Part shown: one piece after another, positions 51,593 to 60,732 of the stretch | How positions within the stretch are numbered: position 1 is the stretch's first letter | Layout of the letters: each line of letters begins with the position of its first letter | Assembly (NCBI RefSeq): GCF_016862195.1 | Contig: NZ_BOMM01000056.1 | Span: 1 to 64,000, forward strand | Source: Paractinoplanes ferrugineus | GTDB taxonomy: Bacteria > Actinomycetota > Actinomycetes > Mycobacteriales > Micromonosporaceae | Direction: 5' to 3' | Length of the DNA stretch: 64,000 nt | The notes under the pieces: generated by a model | Seen by the model: only the letters and a program-made list of their open reading frames with translations | The model's database searches: none | What the model was told of the DNA's origin: nothing | Made by a program: the position numbers and the translations under genes

Positions 51593-52838
51593 CATCCTCT
51601 CCGCCCTGAAGGACGGAGATTCCCGCCACGCTGCGCGTGGAACACGCGGCGTCCGGGTGGGTTACCGCTTCACTGCGCGGTGCCGGGACAAGTCCTGGTC
51701 TTACCTGCGCTCCACGGTCGTTGAAGTCCGCCTGTCCGGCGGCCTTGATGGTCCTCGCCGCGTTGACGTCCCGGTCGTGGTGACTGCCGCACGGGCAGTC
51801 CCACTCCCGGACGTCCAACGTCATCTTGTCGTTGATCCGGCCGCAGTCGGAGCACATCCGGGTGGAGGGGAAGAACCGGTCCACCCGGGCGAACGTGCGC
51901 CCGTACCGGGCCGCTCTGTACTGCAACATGCCCGTAAACGACGCCCAACCGGCGTCGTGCACGGACTTCGCGAGCCGGGTACGGCCGAGACCGACGACGC
52001 ACAGGTCCTCGACGTACACCGCTTGGTTGTCGCGGATGATTGCCGTGGACAGCTTGTGCTGCCAGTCTCGCCGAGTGTCGGCCGCCCGCGCATGGGCGCG
52101 GGCGACCTTCACCACGGCTTCCTTGCGGCGGTTGCTGCCCTTCTGCTTGCGCGAGAGGGCCTGCTGCAACCGCTTGAGTCTGCGGGCCGCGCGGCGCAGG
52201 AACTTCGGCGCGGTCACCTTCGTGCCGTCGGACATGACCGCGAAGTGGGTCAGCCCGAGGTCGATGCCGATCTCGGAGTTGACCTCCGGCATCGTCTCGT
52301 CCTCGCTGGTCTGTACGACGAATGAGGCGAAGTACCGTCCGGCCGCGTCCTTGATCACGGTGACCGAGGTGGGCTCGGATGGCAGGGTGCGCGACCAGCG
52401 GACCGGCACGTCGCCGATCTTCGGCAGCCGCAGGCGGCCGTTGCCGAGGACCTTGAACCGGGCGTTCTTGGTAAACCTGATGGTCTGCCGGTTGTCCTTG
52501 CGGGACCGGTACCGGGGCGGGGCCACCTTGCGGCCCTTGCGCTTGCCGGACAGCGAGGTGAAGAAGTTGCGGTATCCGGTGTTCAGGTCCGCGAGGGCCT
52601 GCTGCAACACCACAGCGGACACCTCGGAAAGCCAGGCCCGCTCTTCGGTGGTCTTGGCCCGGGTGATGACCAGCTTCGACAGGTCGGCGTCCGAGACGTA
52701 CTTCTCGCCCGCTTCGCGTGCCTGTTGCCGTAGACGCAGTCCGTCGTTGAAAACCACACGGGCACACCCGAACGCCTGCGCCAGCGCGGTGCGCTGGGCG
52801 GCGTCCGGGGTGACCCGGTAGTTGTAACGAAGTTGCAT
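51570..52838 (-). CDS. tnpB: IS605 TnpB RNA-guided nuclease
   Basis: A 422-residue TnpB, an RNA-guided RuvC-type nuclease of the transposon. Counting from three residues upstream of the chosen ATG, catalytic Asp196 is in GIDLGLTHF, Glu280 in VYVEDL and Asp360 in HHDRDVNAA. The zinc finger CSDCG...CPCG at 332-353 is intact. The coding frame runs through the element's right end and stops in flanking DNA (codons EDVKAVRPT), overlapping the neighbouring gene. The ATG at 52838 is the family start. Confidence 0.9.
   Translation of the reverse strand: MQLRYNYRVTPDAAQRTALAQAFGCARVVFNDGLRLRQQAREAGEKYVSDADLSKLVITRAKTTEERAWLSEVSAVVLQQALADLNTGYRNFFTSLSGKRKGRKVAPPRYRSRKDNRQTIRFTKNARFKVLGNGRLRLPKIGDVPVRWSRTLPSEPTSVTVIKDAAGRYFASFVVQTSEDETMPEVNSEIGIDLGLTHFAVMSDGTKVTAPKFLRRAARRLKRLQQALSRKQKGSNRRKEAVVKVARAHARAADTRRDWQHKLSTAIIRDNQAVYVEDLCVVGLGRTRLAKSVHDAGWASFTGMLQYRAARYGRTFARVDRFFPSTRMCSDCGRINDKMTLDVREWDCPCGSHHDRDVNAARTIKAAGQADFNDRGAQVRPGLVPAPRSEAVTHPDAACSTRSVAGISVLQGGEDVKAVRPT
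51593..51720 (-). ncRNA. Predicted omega (guide) RNA of TnpB
   Basis: TnpB guides are made from the 3' end of tnpB plus the right end. On the minus strand this region holds two stable hairpins (51626-51640 and 51599-51618), and the guide would be read from sequence just beyond the right end, below base 51593. Inferred from the family, not from a recognised consensus. Confidence 0.4.
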
Positions 52839-52863
52839 GACCACCACTGAATCATGTCGGTTT

Positions 52864-53280
52864 ATGGTCGAACTTCAAAAAATCCGCACTGGCAGACACT
52901 GTGTTTTCGCGATGCATGTCCACTTGGTTTTCGTCACGAAATTCCGGCACCAGGTGTTCGCCGACCGGCACCTGACCCGGATGGAGGCGATCATACGAGA
53001 CGTGTGCCGTGACTTCGAGGCCGACCTGATCGAGTTCAACGGCGAGAACAACCACGTGCACCTGCTGGTCAACTTCCCGCCCAAGGTGGCCGTGGCCCGG
53101 CTGGTCAACAGCCTCAAGGGCGTCTCCTCACGTCGGCTACGGCAGGAGTTCCCCGACCTGGCACGGCACTACTACCGGGCCAACAAACTCTGGTCGGGCT
53201 CATACTTCGCGGGCTCCGTGGGCGGCGCACCGCTGAGCGTCGTGAAGCAGCACATCGAACAGCAGAACCGTCCCGGTTAA
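52864..53280 (+). CDS. tnpA: IS200/IS605 Y1 transposase TnpA, catalytic Tyr replaced
   Basis: A 138-residue HUH transposase of single-strand-DNA elements. The metal-binding HUH motif is NNHVHLLV (His64, His66). The C-terminal helix that should carry the nucleophilic tyrosine reads SVVKQHIEQQ: His130 (codon CAC) stands where relatives have Tyr (TAC), a one-base change. This would abolish strand cleavage. The remaining sequence is full length. ATG at 52864, 25 bases from the divergent tnpB start. Confidence 0.85.
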   Translation: MVELQKIRTGRHCVFAMHVHLVFVTKFRHQVFADRHLTRMEAIIRDVCRDFEADLIEFNGENNHVHLLVNFPPKVAVARLVNSLKGVSSRRLRQEFPDLARHYYRANKLWSGSYFAGSVGGAPLSVVKQHIEQQNRPG

Positions 53281-54054
53281 GGCACTGCTCGGGCCCGGCG
53301 GCCCTCCCAGCGCGGGCCTTCACCCCCGACCTGAAGGCCGGAGCACTGGCCCGCATTCCGGTAGCGGTGGGTGCTCGAAACGGCGGCGGTGTGCACCCCG
53401 CCGCCGTTCCCGTCCCGGCACTGTCCGCGCCGCCATGACCACACACCTGCGCATGGGGGGCAGGCGAGATGTGTGCGTCGGTGGGGTGTGGCGCGGACGG
53501 CGGCCATCTCTTGTTACCGGGGGCGGCGGCCGCCGGCCGGGGGATCGGGGCCACGTTCCCGTGGCGCTCCTCCACCGTGACATCCCGGAGTGGCTTGATC
53601 CGCGCCGCGGCGAAGTGGTGTTCGCCACCAGCCGGCCGGCCCGCCGTCCGATTTGGGTCGCCCGTCCGGGGTCGTGGGGATCCTCAATTGAGGTTTAAGA
53701 ATTGCTTAAGTCCACGCCGCGAAATCCGGTGACCACGCGTTATCCACCGACGGCCATCCGTGCCCGGCGAAACACGTTTGAACTGTTCGGCGCCCTGCCT
53801 CGTACCACCGCGCGAGAAGTCGACCGCGGCCCGCGCTCCGCCGCCACCGACTCTCGGTCACCGCGTCGCCACCGAGCCGTACGACGCGCTCCCGAGGGTG
53901 CTGGCGCAGTGCGCAAAACCGTGGTTAACCTTCCACAACTGCCGGATGGAGGGGACTGTCCGGGCACCGGGCGAACGAGAGCGGGGGGCACGATGCGGTA
54001 CTGGGGCCTATGGCCGACCGCCGGCCTTCGCCTGCCCTCCGCAGAGGCCGCCGC
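53281..54054. other. Gene-free region upstream of the giant gene
   Basis: About 770 bases with no supported gene. It includes the left end of the IS, a perfect 11-base hairpin (53379-53408), and a longer inverted repeat of 9 bases (GTCCGCGCC at 53423-53431, GGCGCGGAC at 53490-53498). A near-palindromic AT-rich TTTAAGAATTGCTTAAG at about 53695-53711 is a possible regulatory site. The promoter of the giant gene probably lies in the last 350 bases, but no -10/-35 pair was identified. Confidence 0.55.
53379..53408. terminator. Hairpin downstream of tnpA
   Basis: Perfect 11-base inverted repeat, AACGGCGGCGG at 53379-53389 and CCGCCGCCGTT at 53398-53408, eight-base loop, about 40 bases beyond the IS left end. 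Confidence 0.55.
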
Positions 54055-57000
54055 ATGAGCTACGAGGACGATGAGTATTGGGAAGACGAATACTCTGAGT
54101 ATTCAATTATGCCCAATTCGGCTGTCGTCCAGGAAAAGCAGTTCGCCAAGCGGACGGCCCCCGACCCGGTCATCCCGACCCGTCGCTCCGGCTCGCCGGC
54201 CGGCCCCGACGGCGCCGTCGACGAACTGGCCGCCCGCCGCCACCGCCGGGCCACCAGCGGCAACCTGCAGGCGCGCAAGCCCCAGGTGGCCTTCGACAGC
54301 CAGCGGCCCAGCTGGCTGGACGACCCGGACTTCGCCCCGGTCGACACCTCCCAGCCCAACCTGGCCGGCAACGAGTTCGACGATGTCGACTTCAACCGCC
54401 CCGAACTGGGCGCCGACTTCGACGCCCCCGACTACCCCATCCCCAGCACGCCCGGCCCCAGCACCCCCGGCCCCAGCTCCGGCCAGGTGCGCCAGCGCCG
54501 CGACGACCGCTTCGGCGACTTCCAGGACGACATCGACGAGCCTTTCGACCACCGCGACCTGGCCGCCTACGGCCACGACCCGAACACCACCACCCGCGCG
54601 GGCCAGGTCGAGGACTCCCCCCGCCGCCGGAACAGCGGCCGCCCCGGGCCCGTCGCCCCGCAGCGCGGCGGGCGCCCGGATGGCCCCCAGCGCGGTGTCC
54701 ACCCGGAAGCTCCTCAGCGTGGCGGGCGGCCGGATGGTCCCCAGCGTGGCGGGCGACCGGAAGCTCCTCAGCGTGGCGAGCGGCCGGAAACTCCTCAGCG
54801 TGGCGAGCGGCCGGAAACTCCTCAGCGTGGCGGGCGGCCGGCGGCGAACGACGAGCGGCAGCGCTGGGCCGGGAACGCGCCGCAGCGCGGCGCCCGCGCC
54901 GAATGGGCCGACGACCGCGCCGAATGGGCCGACGATCGTGGCTCGGACGGCGACGGCTCCCAGGCGGTCGCTTGGGCCGGCGACGGCTACCAGCCGATGG
55001 CACGGGCCGGTGCCGGCTCTGACCAGGCCGGCTGGGGCGCGGATGGTTCCGACCAGGTCGGCTGGGGTGACGACGGTTCCGAGTCGGCCGGCTGGGATGC
55101 CGACCGTCCGGAGCAGGCCGGATGGATCGAGGACGACGACCCGTGGGCTGAGCAAGGCGCGCCGCGGAAGGCGGGCCGCGAGGCACCCGCTCCGAAAACC
55201 GGTCGCAAAGGCGCCCCGCCCGCCGGCGATGCAGCGGAACAGCCGGCCAAGAAGGGGGGCTGGCTGCGCCGCTTGAAGAACGGCGACCAGGGCAAGTCCA
55301 AGCGCGGCGCCGAGCAGCCCCCGACGACGGCCGCAAGTCCGCAGGCACTCCAACCCGCGCCCAGCGCGCCCCGGCCGCAGGTCACACCCGGCACTGCGCT
55401 CCCGCCGGCCGCTCAGGGCGCTCCGGTCCCGCAAGCCCCACCCAGCAGTCCCCGTCCGCCGGTCACCCCTGGCCGCGCTGTCGTACCGCAAGCCGCTCCG
55501 CCCGCCGGCCCGCCCGTCCGGAGTGCCGGCCCGCAGGACGCGCCGCCCGTCCGGGGGGCCGGCCCCCAGGACGCACCGCCCACCCGCGATGCCGCTCCGC
55601 AGGACGCCCCGCCTGCCCGGGGGGCCGGCCCGCAGAGCGCTCCGCCCGCCTCCGCCGGTGCGCAGGGCGGGCGCGCTGCCGACCCGCGGGACGCCGACCC
55701 GGTGGCGAGCGGGCGGGCGCAGGTTCCCGGGATCCGGGCCGTCGAACCCGAGGTCCGCTACCGTCGCCCCGAGGACGGCCGCGCTGCCGACGGAGGCCGA
55801 GCCGCCGAAGTAGGCCGAGCCGTCGAGGTCGGCCGCGCGACACCGGCTCCGGACGGGCGTCCCGCCTCCGGACCCAGCGGCGTCCGAGACGAACGCGCCC
55901 CTCGAGACGAGCGTGGTGTCCGAGACGAGCGCGGTCCGCGCGACCAGCGAGGGCCTCGCGACGAGCGCGGTCTCCGCGACCCTCGCGACGCCCGGGACCC
56001 TCGCGACGCCCGGGACCAGCGCGACCAGCGCGACGCCCGGGACCCTCGCGATGCCCGGGACCAGCGCGACGTCCGCGGCGCCCGGGACCAGCGCGACCCT
56101 CGCGACGAGCGCGGCGCCCGGCGGGCCGATGACCGCGACCGGCGGGCCGTGCCGGGCGAGCGTGGCACCGACTCGCGACTGCGCCGCCCCATCGACAACG
56201 AACTGGACATCACCGACTCACGACTGCGCCGCCCCGACGCTCTCGACAGCACCGACTCACGACTGCGCCAGGCTGGCCGGATGGGCGAGCGCACCGCGTT
56301 CTGGGACCCGGCCGACGAGCAGGACCTGGCGGCGCGCCGTTCCAGTGGCTACGACCGCGCCTCCACCGGCTACGAACGCACCTCCTCGCCCCAAGACCGC
56401 GCCTCCACCGGCTACGAACGCACCTCATCGCCCCAAGACCGCGCCTCCGCCGGTTACGAGCGCACCTCGGGATATGAGGACGCTTCGTCCGGGCCCGAGC
56501 GCACCTCCGCCGGGTATGCGCGGCGCCCGGACCAGCACTACCGCGACGAGCGCCCGGAGCAGGACGTCCGCCGGCATGCCCGGCGCGACGGAGAATCGGC
56601 GCCGGTAACCGCGATCGGCGACTACGACCGGGGCTTCCGACCGGTCGGCGGCACGGGTTGGGACGACCCACGCGGCGGCGAGCAGGAGACGTGGTCCTCG
56701 GACTCCCGTGAAACCGGCTGGACCACCGACGAGAGCTGGTCCGAGGACGGCAGCCGCGTCACCGCCTGGGACATCGACGGCGAGTCCACCTGGAACGACG
56801 AGCCGGACACCACCGACGAAGCGGGCCTCGACCTCCCGACTTCCGAGACCGACGGTGACCAGGACCAGGGCACCGTCCCTCGCGTACTCAGCAAGGCCCC
56901 ACCGCCCACCCCGGCCCGGGTGATCAGCCGCGAGGATCCCCCACCGACCCCCCGCGTGGTCAAGAAGGCCGAGCCCGAGCCGCCACGCGTGGTCGGTCCC

Positions 57001-60000
57001 GCCCCCGTCACCCCCGCCGCCCGGGTGGTCAGTCCGCCCGCGGCCGGCCCGACGCCGGCCACCGAGGCCCCGCGTCAGCGCCCGCCTGCTCCGGAGCAGC
57101 GCCCGCCGGCCCCGTCGTCGGACCAGCGGCCCGCTAGCCAGCGGCCATCGGTCCCGGACCAGCACCCCGACGCCGTCCAACCCTCGGCGCCGAGCCAGCA
57201 CCCGGCGGCCGCGCAGCATCAGACCACCGCCGTACAAATGCCGCTGACCCCCGGCCGGCGCCCGGCCGGCGGGCAGCCCCCCGCGGCTCAGCAGTATCCC
57301 GCCGTGGCGCAACAGCCGTCGGAAACCGGCCAGCAGCCGCGCCGGCCGTCTCCGGTCCAGCCAGCCGCAGCCCCGGTCCCGCCGGTGGTTCCCGGCGGGC
57401 ACCGTTCCGGGGCGGACGGCCAGGACCAGCGTCCCGCCGCCCGGCAACAGCCGGGCCAGCAGGCGCCGGGTTCGCCGTGGGACACCAGCTCACGAATGCA
57501 GCCGCCCTGGGACACCAGCGCGCGCATGCGGGCCGACCAGCCGACTCAGCCGCCCTGGGAGACCGGGACCCGGACACCCGCCCCGACGCAACCCGGCGAT
57601 CCCCACGAAACCGGCACCCGAATGTCGGCCCCCGGCGACACTGGCACCCGCACGCCGGCCCCCTACGAAACCGGCACCCGCACACCGGCGCCCTATGAGA
57701 CCGGCACCCGCACACCGGCGCCCTATGAGACCGGCACCCGCACACCGGCGCCCTATGAGACCGGCACCCGGATGCCGGCACCTGGCGACACCGGCACACG
57801 CATTCCGGCGCCCTACGAAACCGGCACCCGGATGCCGGCGCCGGGAGAAACCGGCACACGCACACCGGCCCCCTACGAAACCGGCACCCGGATGCCGGCG
57901 CCGGGGGAAACCGGGTCCCGCATGCAGGCGCCGTGGGAGAGCGGCAGCCGCCTCGACTCGTCCGATGGTTCACCTCGGTCGCGACGGTCTCCGCGTACCG
58001 CCCATGTCACTCTGTCCGAATCGGACGGCCCGTGGGCGATGGTCCCGGACCAGGCACCGCCGGCTTCCCTGCCGGTCAGTGGTCTCGCCCCGCCGATCGT
58101 CCCGACCGACCCGAACCAGCCCGGCGTTCCCGGCCAACCGCCGGGCGACGGACGCCCGGCGGCAATGCCGCCGTCGGCTGCCTACCCGGCGCCCGCACAG
58201 CCGATCAACCCGGCCACTCGCGAGCCCGGCCATCGGTCCGGGGCCATCCCGCCCGCCGCCTACACGCAGCCGCAGCACGGTATGCCGGGTGCCTCGGTGC
58301 CGCCGGCGCCTGGCACGTGGCCGGTCTCGCCGGCCGCGCAAGGAACGCCGGCTGTGCAGGGAACGCCCGCTGTGCAGGGAAGGACGGCAGCCCAAGGAAC
58401 TACCGCCGCGCAAGGAACGACGGCGGCGCCGGGCTTTGCTGGTGGACACGGATCGGCTGCGGACATGCCTGCGGCCAGTCGGCCGGCGATGGGTGCGGAG
58501 GCGCGTGCCGCCGCTCCGACGCCCTCGGGTCAGGATCCGAGCGCCTGGCCTCGGCCGCCGATTCCCGCCGGCACCGACGAAGCCCGCCCGGCCGCGCCGA
58601 CACCGGGCCAGCAGGCGACATCGGCCGCGTCGGCACCTGGCCAGCAGGCGATGCCGGACCAGCAGCTGCCGGGGGCGGCGGCGCCGGACCAATCGGGCTT
58701 GGCCGCGACAACGCAGAACGAGCAGCCCCGGACCGCGCACAGCGGGCGGCCGACGTCGCTCGCCTCGGCGCCGACCAGCCCGTCTGCGGGCCGCGGGAAA
58801 CGCCGGGCGATCACCTCGGCGCGGGATCGGCAGCCGACCGTGGGCACGCCTGGCGAGCAGGGTACGACGCCGCGAAACGACGTTCCGACGCAGCCGCTCG
58901 CCAAGCCCGGTCACGGACCGGAAGTGGATCAGGCCGCGGCGCGCGCCGGCACGCCCGGTGCGCCGGCCGGCCCGTCCCGGCATGCCGCGCCGGAGGACCC
59001 GCCACGGACCACCGCGCCGACGAGCACGCCCGCGTCGACGGCGTTCCTGCGCCAGACCACGCCCAGCCAGGCCACTCCCGCCCAGAGCATTCCCAGCCAG
59101 AGCGTTCCCGGCCAGAGCGTTCCCGGCCAGAGCGTTCCCGGCCAGAGTCTTCCCGGCCCGAACAGCGCCACGGAAACGCCAGGTCCGGGCACGGCAGCGC
59201 AGCCAGGGACGCCATATCAGGGCGCGCCTCCGCACCAGGGAGAGCCTGGGCAGAACACCGCGCCGGGAACCACCGGTGGGGCGACGGGGCACGTCGCGGC
59301 GCTGCTGCAAGGGGCTCTCACGCAGCACGGTCAGCCGAAGCAGAACCAGGTCGGCGAACCCCCGCACGCGACGCCCGACCAGGTGAGCGCTCCGCAGTCG
59401 CACGGTGGAGCGCAGCCCGACGATCCGCGCCCAGCCGACAAAGACCAGACAGAAACGGGCTGGGCGGAAACAGGTTCGGCGGCGCAGGTCTCGGTGCCGA
59501 TGAAGCGACCGCAAGCCGACGGGGTCGCACCTCCCGTCGAGGAGGAGGCACGGGTTCCCCGGCACGGTGCGCCCGAGGCCGACGCCGACACGCCCGATGC
59601 CGAGGCGGCCGAGCGGGCGGCAAAGACCGAGCGGGCGGCAAAGACCGAGCGTGCGGCGCAGGCCGAGCGGCAAAGCACGCCTGCCGGCGGGGTCGACGCC
59701 GAGCCCACCGCCGGAGCAGCCGAGGGCGGGCGGCCGGGGGCGCACGCGGCGCCGTACATGGATCCGGACGGAACTCTGCACAACCTGCGGCCGATCGGTC
59801 GGCTTGATGTGTCGGGGCCGGACGTGCAGCCGCAGCGGGACGCCGAAAGTGAGTTCGGCGGGCAGTGGTTCGCCAAGAAGGATCCGCCGCCGCCGGCGGT
59901 GAAGAACGAGGCCGACCGGGTGGTTCTCGACCTCGATCTGGCCGGGCTGTTCAACGGCGTCGCGCTCGACGCGGCACCGGACCTGGGTGCGGAAGAGACT

Positions 60001-60732
60001 GCGGAACAGACTGCGGAAGAGGGCGCGGAGGCGGAGCAGGGTGCGCCGAAGATCGACGTACGGGGTGAGCTCGCGGAGCTGATGGCCACGGCGGAGCCGG
60101 TCGCGGGGCAGGATCCGGCGGACCGGGAGCCGGTCGAGAGGCAGGCCCCGTTGTCCGCGGAGGACCTCGAGGCCATGCGCTGGCGGCTCGACGGCGGGAC
60201 TCTGCGGGAGGTCGTCGACAACAAGGACGCGCTGCGCGAACTCGGGGAACGGCTGGACGGGCCACTCTTCGAGGAGAACGAGAACATCGCCAAGGCGGGC
60301 GTGCTGAGCGTCCGGGCCGAGGTCTACCGGCTGCTCGGGGAGCTCGGCATGGCGGCCGCCGCGAGCCGGCTGGCGCTCAACCACGCGGAGGCGGCGAAGG
60401 ACATCCAGTCGACCGTCATCGCGCAGGCCGAGCTGGCGCACGTCTTGCGGCTGCGCAAGGACTACAAGGAGGCGGACAAGCTGTTCGCCAAGGCCGCGGC
60501 CGCCGACGTACCGGACACGCTGCGCAGCGTGGTGCACGAGAACGCCGGGCGGTCCTGCTTCGATCAGGGGCGGCACATGGAGGCGCTCGACCACTTCGCG
60601 CGGGCGGTACGACTCGGACGACCGGACGACCAGGAGCTCGCCGAGCGGATCGGGGTGTCGCTGGAGGCGGTCTACATCCACGTACTGCGGGACGGCTGGG
60701 GCCCGTACCCCCGGCACGGCGAGAAAGCCTAG
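54055..60732 (+). CDS. Giant repeat-rich, largely disordered protein with C-terminal TPR-like domain
   Basis: A 2,225-residue protein. The first 20 residues are strongly acidic and aromatic (MSYEDDEYWEDEYSEYSIMP). Most of the chain is low complexity: QRGGRP-type repeats at about 201-264, acidic Trp-containing repeats (GW, AW) at about 280-370, a Pro/Ala/Gln region, an Asp-Arg repeat block (DPRDARDQRD-like) at about 611-704, DSRLRR and YERTS repeats, and 15 units of ETGTR/DTGTR spaced ten residues at about 1141-1301. VPGQS and RAAKTE repeats follow. From about 2035 there is a folded helical domain with TPR-like pairs (VYRLLGELGMAAAASRLAL; FAKAAAADVPDTLRSVVHENAGRS). ATG at 54055 with GAGG upstream. 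Function unknown. The stop overlaps the GGDEF gene. Confidence 0.85.
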   Translation: MSYEDDEYWEDEYSEYSIMPNSAVVQEKQFAKRTAPDPVIPTRRSGSPAGPDGAVDELAARRHRRATSGNLQARKPQVAFDSQRPSWLDDPDFAPVDTSQPNLAGNEFDDVDFNRPELGADFDAPDYPIPSTPGPSTPGPSSGQVRQRRDDRFGDFQDDIDEPFDHRDLAAYGHDPNTTTRAGQVEDSPRRRNSGRPGPVAPQRGGRPDGPQRGVHPEAPQRGGRPDGPQRGGRPEAPQRGERPETPQRGERPETPQRGGRPAANDERQRWAGNAPQRGARAEWADDRAEWADDRGSDGDGSQAVAWAGDGYQPMARAGAGSDQAGWGADGSDQVGWGDDGSESAGWDADRPEQAGWIEDDDPWAEQGAPRKAGREAPAPKTGRKGAPPAGDAAEQPAKKGGWLRRLKNGDQGKSKRGAEQPPTTAASPQALQPAPSAPRPQVTPGTALPPAAQGAPVPQAPPSSPRPPVTPGRAVVPQAAPPAGPPVRSAGPQDAPPVRGAGPQDAPPTRDAAPQDAPPARGAGPQSAPPASAGAQGGRAADPRDADPVASGRAQVPGIRAVEPEVRYRRPEDGRAADGGRAAEVGRAVEVGRATPAPDGRPASGPSGVRDERAPRDERGVRDERGPRDQRGPRDERGLRDPRDARDPRDARDQRDQRDARDPRDARDQRDVRGARDQRDPRDERGARRADDRDRRAVPGERGTDSRLRRPIDNELDITDSRLRRPDALDSTDSRLRQAGRMGERTAFWDPADEQDLAARRSSGYDRASTGYERTSSPQDRASTGYERTSSPQDRASAGYERTSGYEDASSGPERTSAGYARRPDQHYRDERPEQDVRRHARRDGESAPVTAIGDYDRGFRPVGGTGWDDPRGGEQETWSSDSRETGWTTDESWSEDGSRVTAWDIDGESTWNDEPDTTDEAGLDLPTSETDGDQDQGTVPRVLSKAPPPTPARVISREDPPPTPRVVKKAEPEPPRVVGPAPVTPAARVVSPPAAGPTPATEAPRQRPPAPEQRPPAPSSDQRPASQRPSVPDQHPDAVQPSAPSQHPAAAQHQTTAVQMPLTPGRRPAGGQPPAAQQYPAVAQQPSETGQQPRRPSPVQPAAAPVPPVVPGGHRSGADGQDQRPAARQQPGQQAPGSPWDTSSRMQPPWDTSARMRADQPTQPPWETGTRTPAPTQPGDPHETGTRMSAPGDTGTRTPAPYETGTRTPAPYETGTRTPAPYETGTRTPAPYETGTRMPAPGDTGTRIPAPYETGTRMPAPGETGTRTPAPYETGTRMPAPGETGSRMQAPWESGSRLDSSDGSPRSRRSPRTAHVTLSESDGPWAMVPDQAPPASLPVSGLAPPIVPTDPNQPGVPGQPPGDGRPAAMPPSAAYPAPAQPINPATREPGHRSGAIPPAAYTQPQHGMPGASVPPAPGTWPVSPAAQGTPAVQGTPAVQGRTAAQGTTAAQGTTAAPGFAGGHGSAADMPAASRPAMGAEARAAAPTPSGQDPSAWPRPPIPAGTDEARPAAPTPGQQATSAASAPGQQAMPDQQLPGAAAPDQSGLAATTQNEQPRTAHSGRPTSLASAPTSPSAGRGKRRAITSARDRQPTVGTPGEQGTTPRNDVPTQPLAKPGHGPEVDQAAARAGTPGAPAGPSRHAAPEDPPRTTAPTSTPASTAFLRQTTPSQATPAQSIPSQSVPGQSVPGQSVPGQSLPGPNSATETPGPGTAAQPGTPYQGAPPHQGEPGQNTAPGTTGGATGHVAALLQGALTQHGQPKQNQVGEPPHATPDQVSAPQSHGGAQPDDPRPADKDQTETGWAETGSAAQVSVPMKRPQADGVAPPVEEEARVPRHGAPEADADTPDAEAAERAAKTERAAKTERAAQAERQSTPAGGVDAEPTAGAAEGGRPGAHAAPYMDPDGTLHNLRPIGRLDVSGPDVQPQRDAESEFGGQWFAKKDPPPPAVKNEADRVVLDLDLAGLFNGVALDAAPDLGAEETAEQTAEEGAEAEQGAPKIDVRGELAELMATAEPVAGQDPADREPVERQAPLSAEDLEAMRWRLDGGTLREVVDNKDALRELGERLDGPLFEENENIAKAGVLSVRAEVYRLLGELGMAAAASRLALNHAEAAKDIQSTVIAQAELAHVLRLRKDYKEADKLFAKAAAADVPDTLRSVVHENAGRSCFDQGRHMEALDHFARAVRLGRPDDQELAERIGVSLEAVYIHVLRDGWGPYPRHGEKA
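57490..57955 (+). repeat. 30-base coding repeats (ETGTR array)
   Basis: Fifteen coding units with core (D/E)(T/S)(G/S)(T/S/A)R within the giant gene; the central ones are nearly identical 30-base copies encoding TPAPYETGTR-like steps. Recent expansion is likely where units are identical (about 57690-57770). Confidence 0.85.

Larger units (their letters stand above)
51589..53345. mobile_element. IS605-type insertion element (divergent tnpA and tnpB)
   Basis: A complete-looking IS200/IS605 element of about 1.75 kb. tnpB runs leftward and tnpA rightward from a 25-base divergent gap, the IS605 arrangement. The right end, in the tnpB 3' region, has a hairpin TCTCCGCC/GGACGGAGA-type structure at 51599-51618 and a second perfect hairpin CCACGC-TGC-GCGTGG at 51626-51640. 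The left end shows a perfect 8-base hairpin GGCCTTCA/TGAAGGCC at 53315-53322 and 53332-53339. These subterminal hairpins are what TnpA recognises. No target duplication, as expected. The outer limits are approximate. Confidence 0.75.

Noticed and set aside
51570..52838. A Cas12 effector
   Set aside because: Size, divergent tnpA and end hairpins identify TnpB of an IS605 element; no CRISPR array or cas1/cas2.
53435..53732. Short overlapping open frames beside the IS
   Set aside because: No ribosome sites or family features, and strong hairpins occupy the region.
57600..57955. CRISPR-like regular array
   Set aside because: The regular 30-base spacing is coding repeats without variable spacers of fixed length; no cas genes are nearby.
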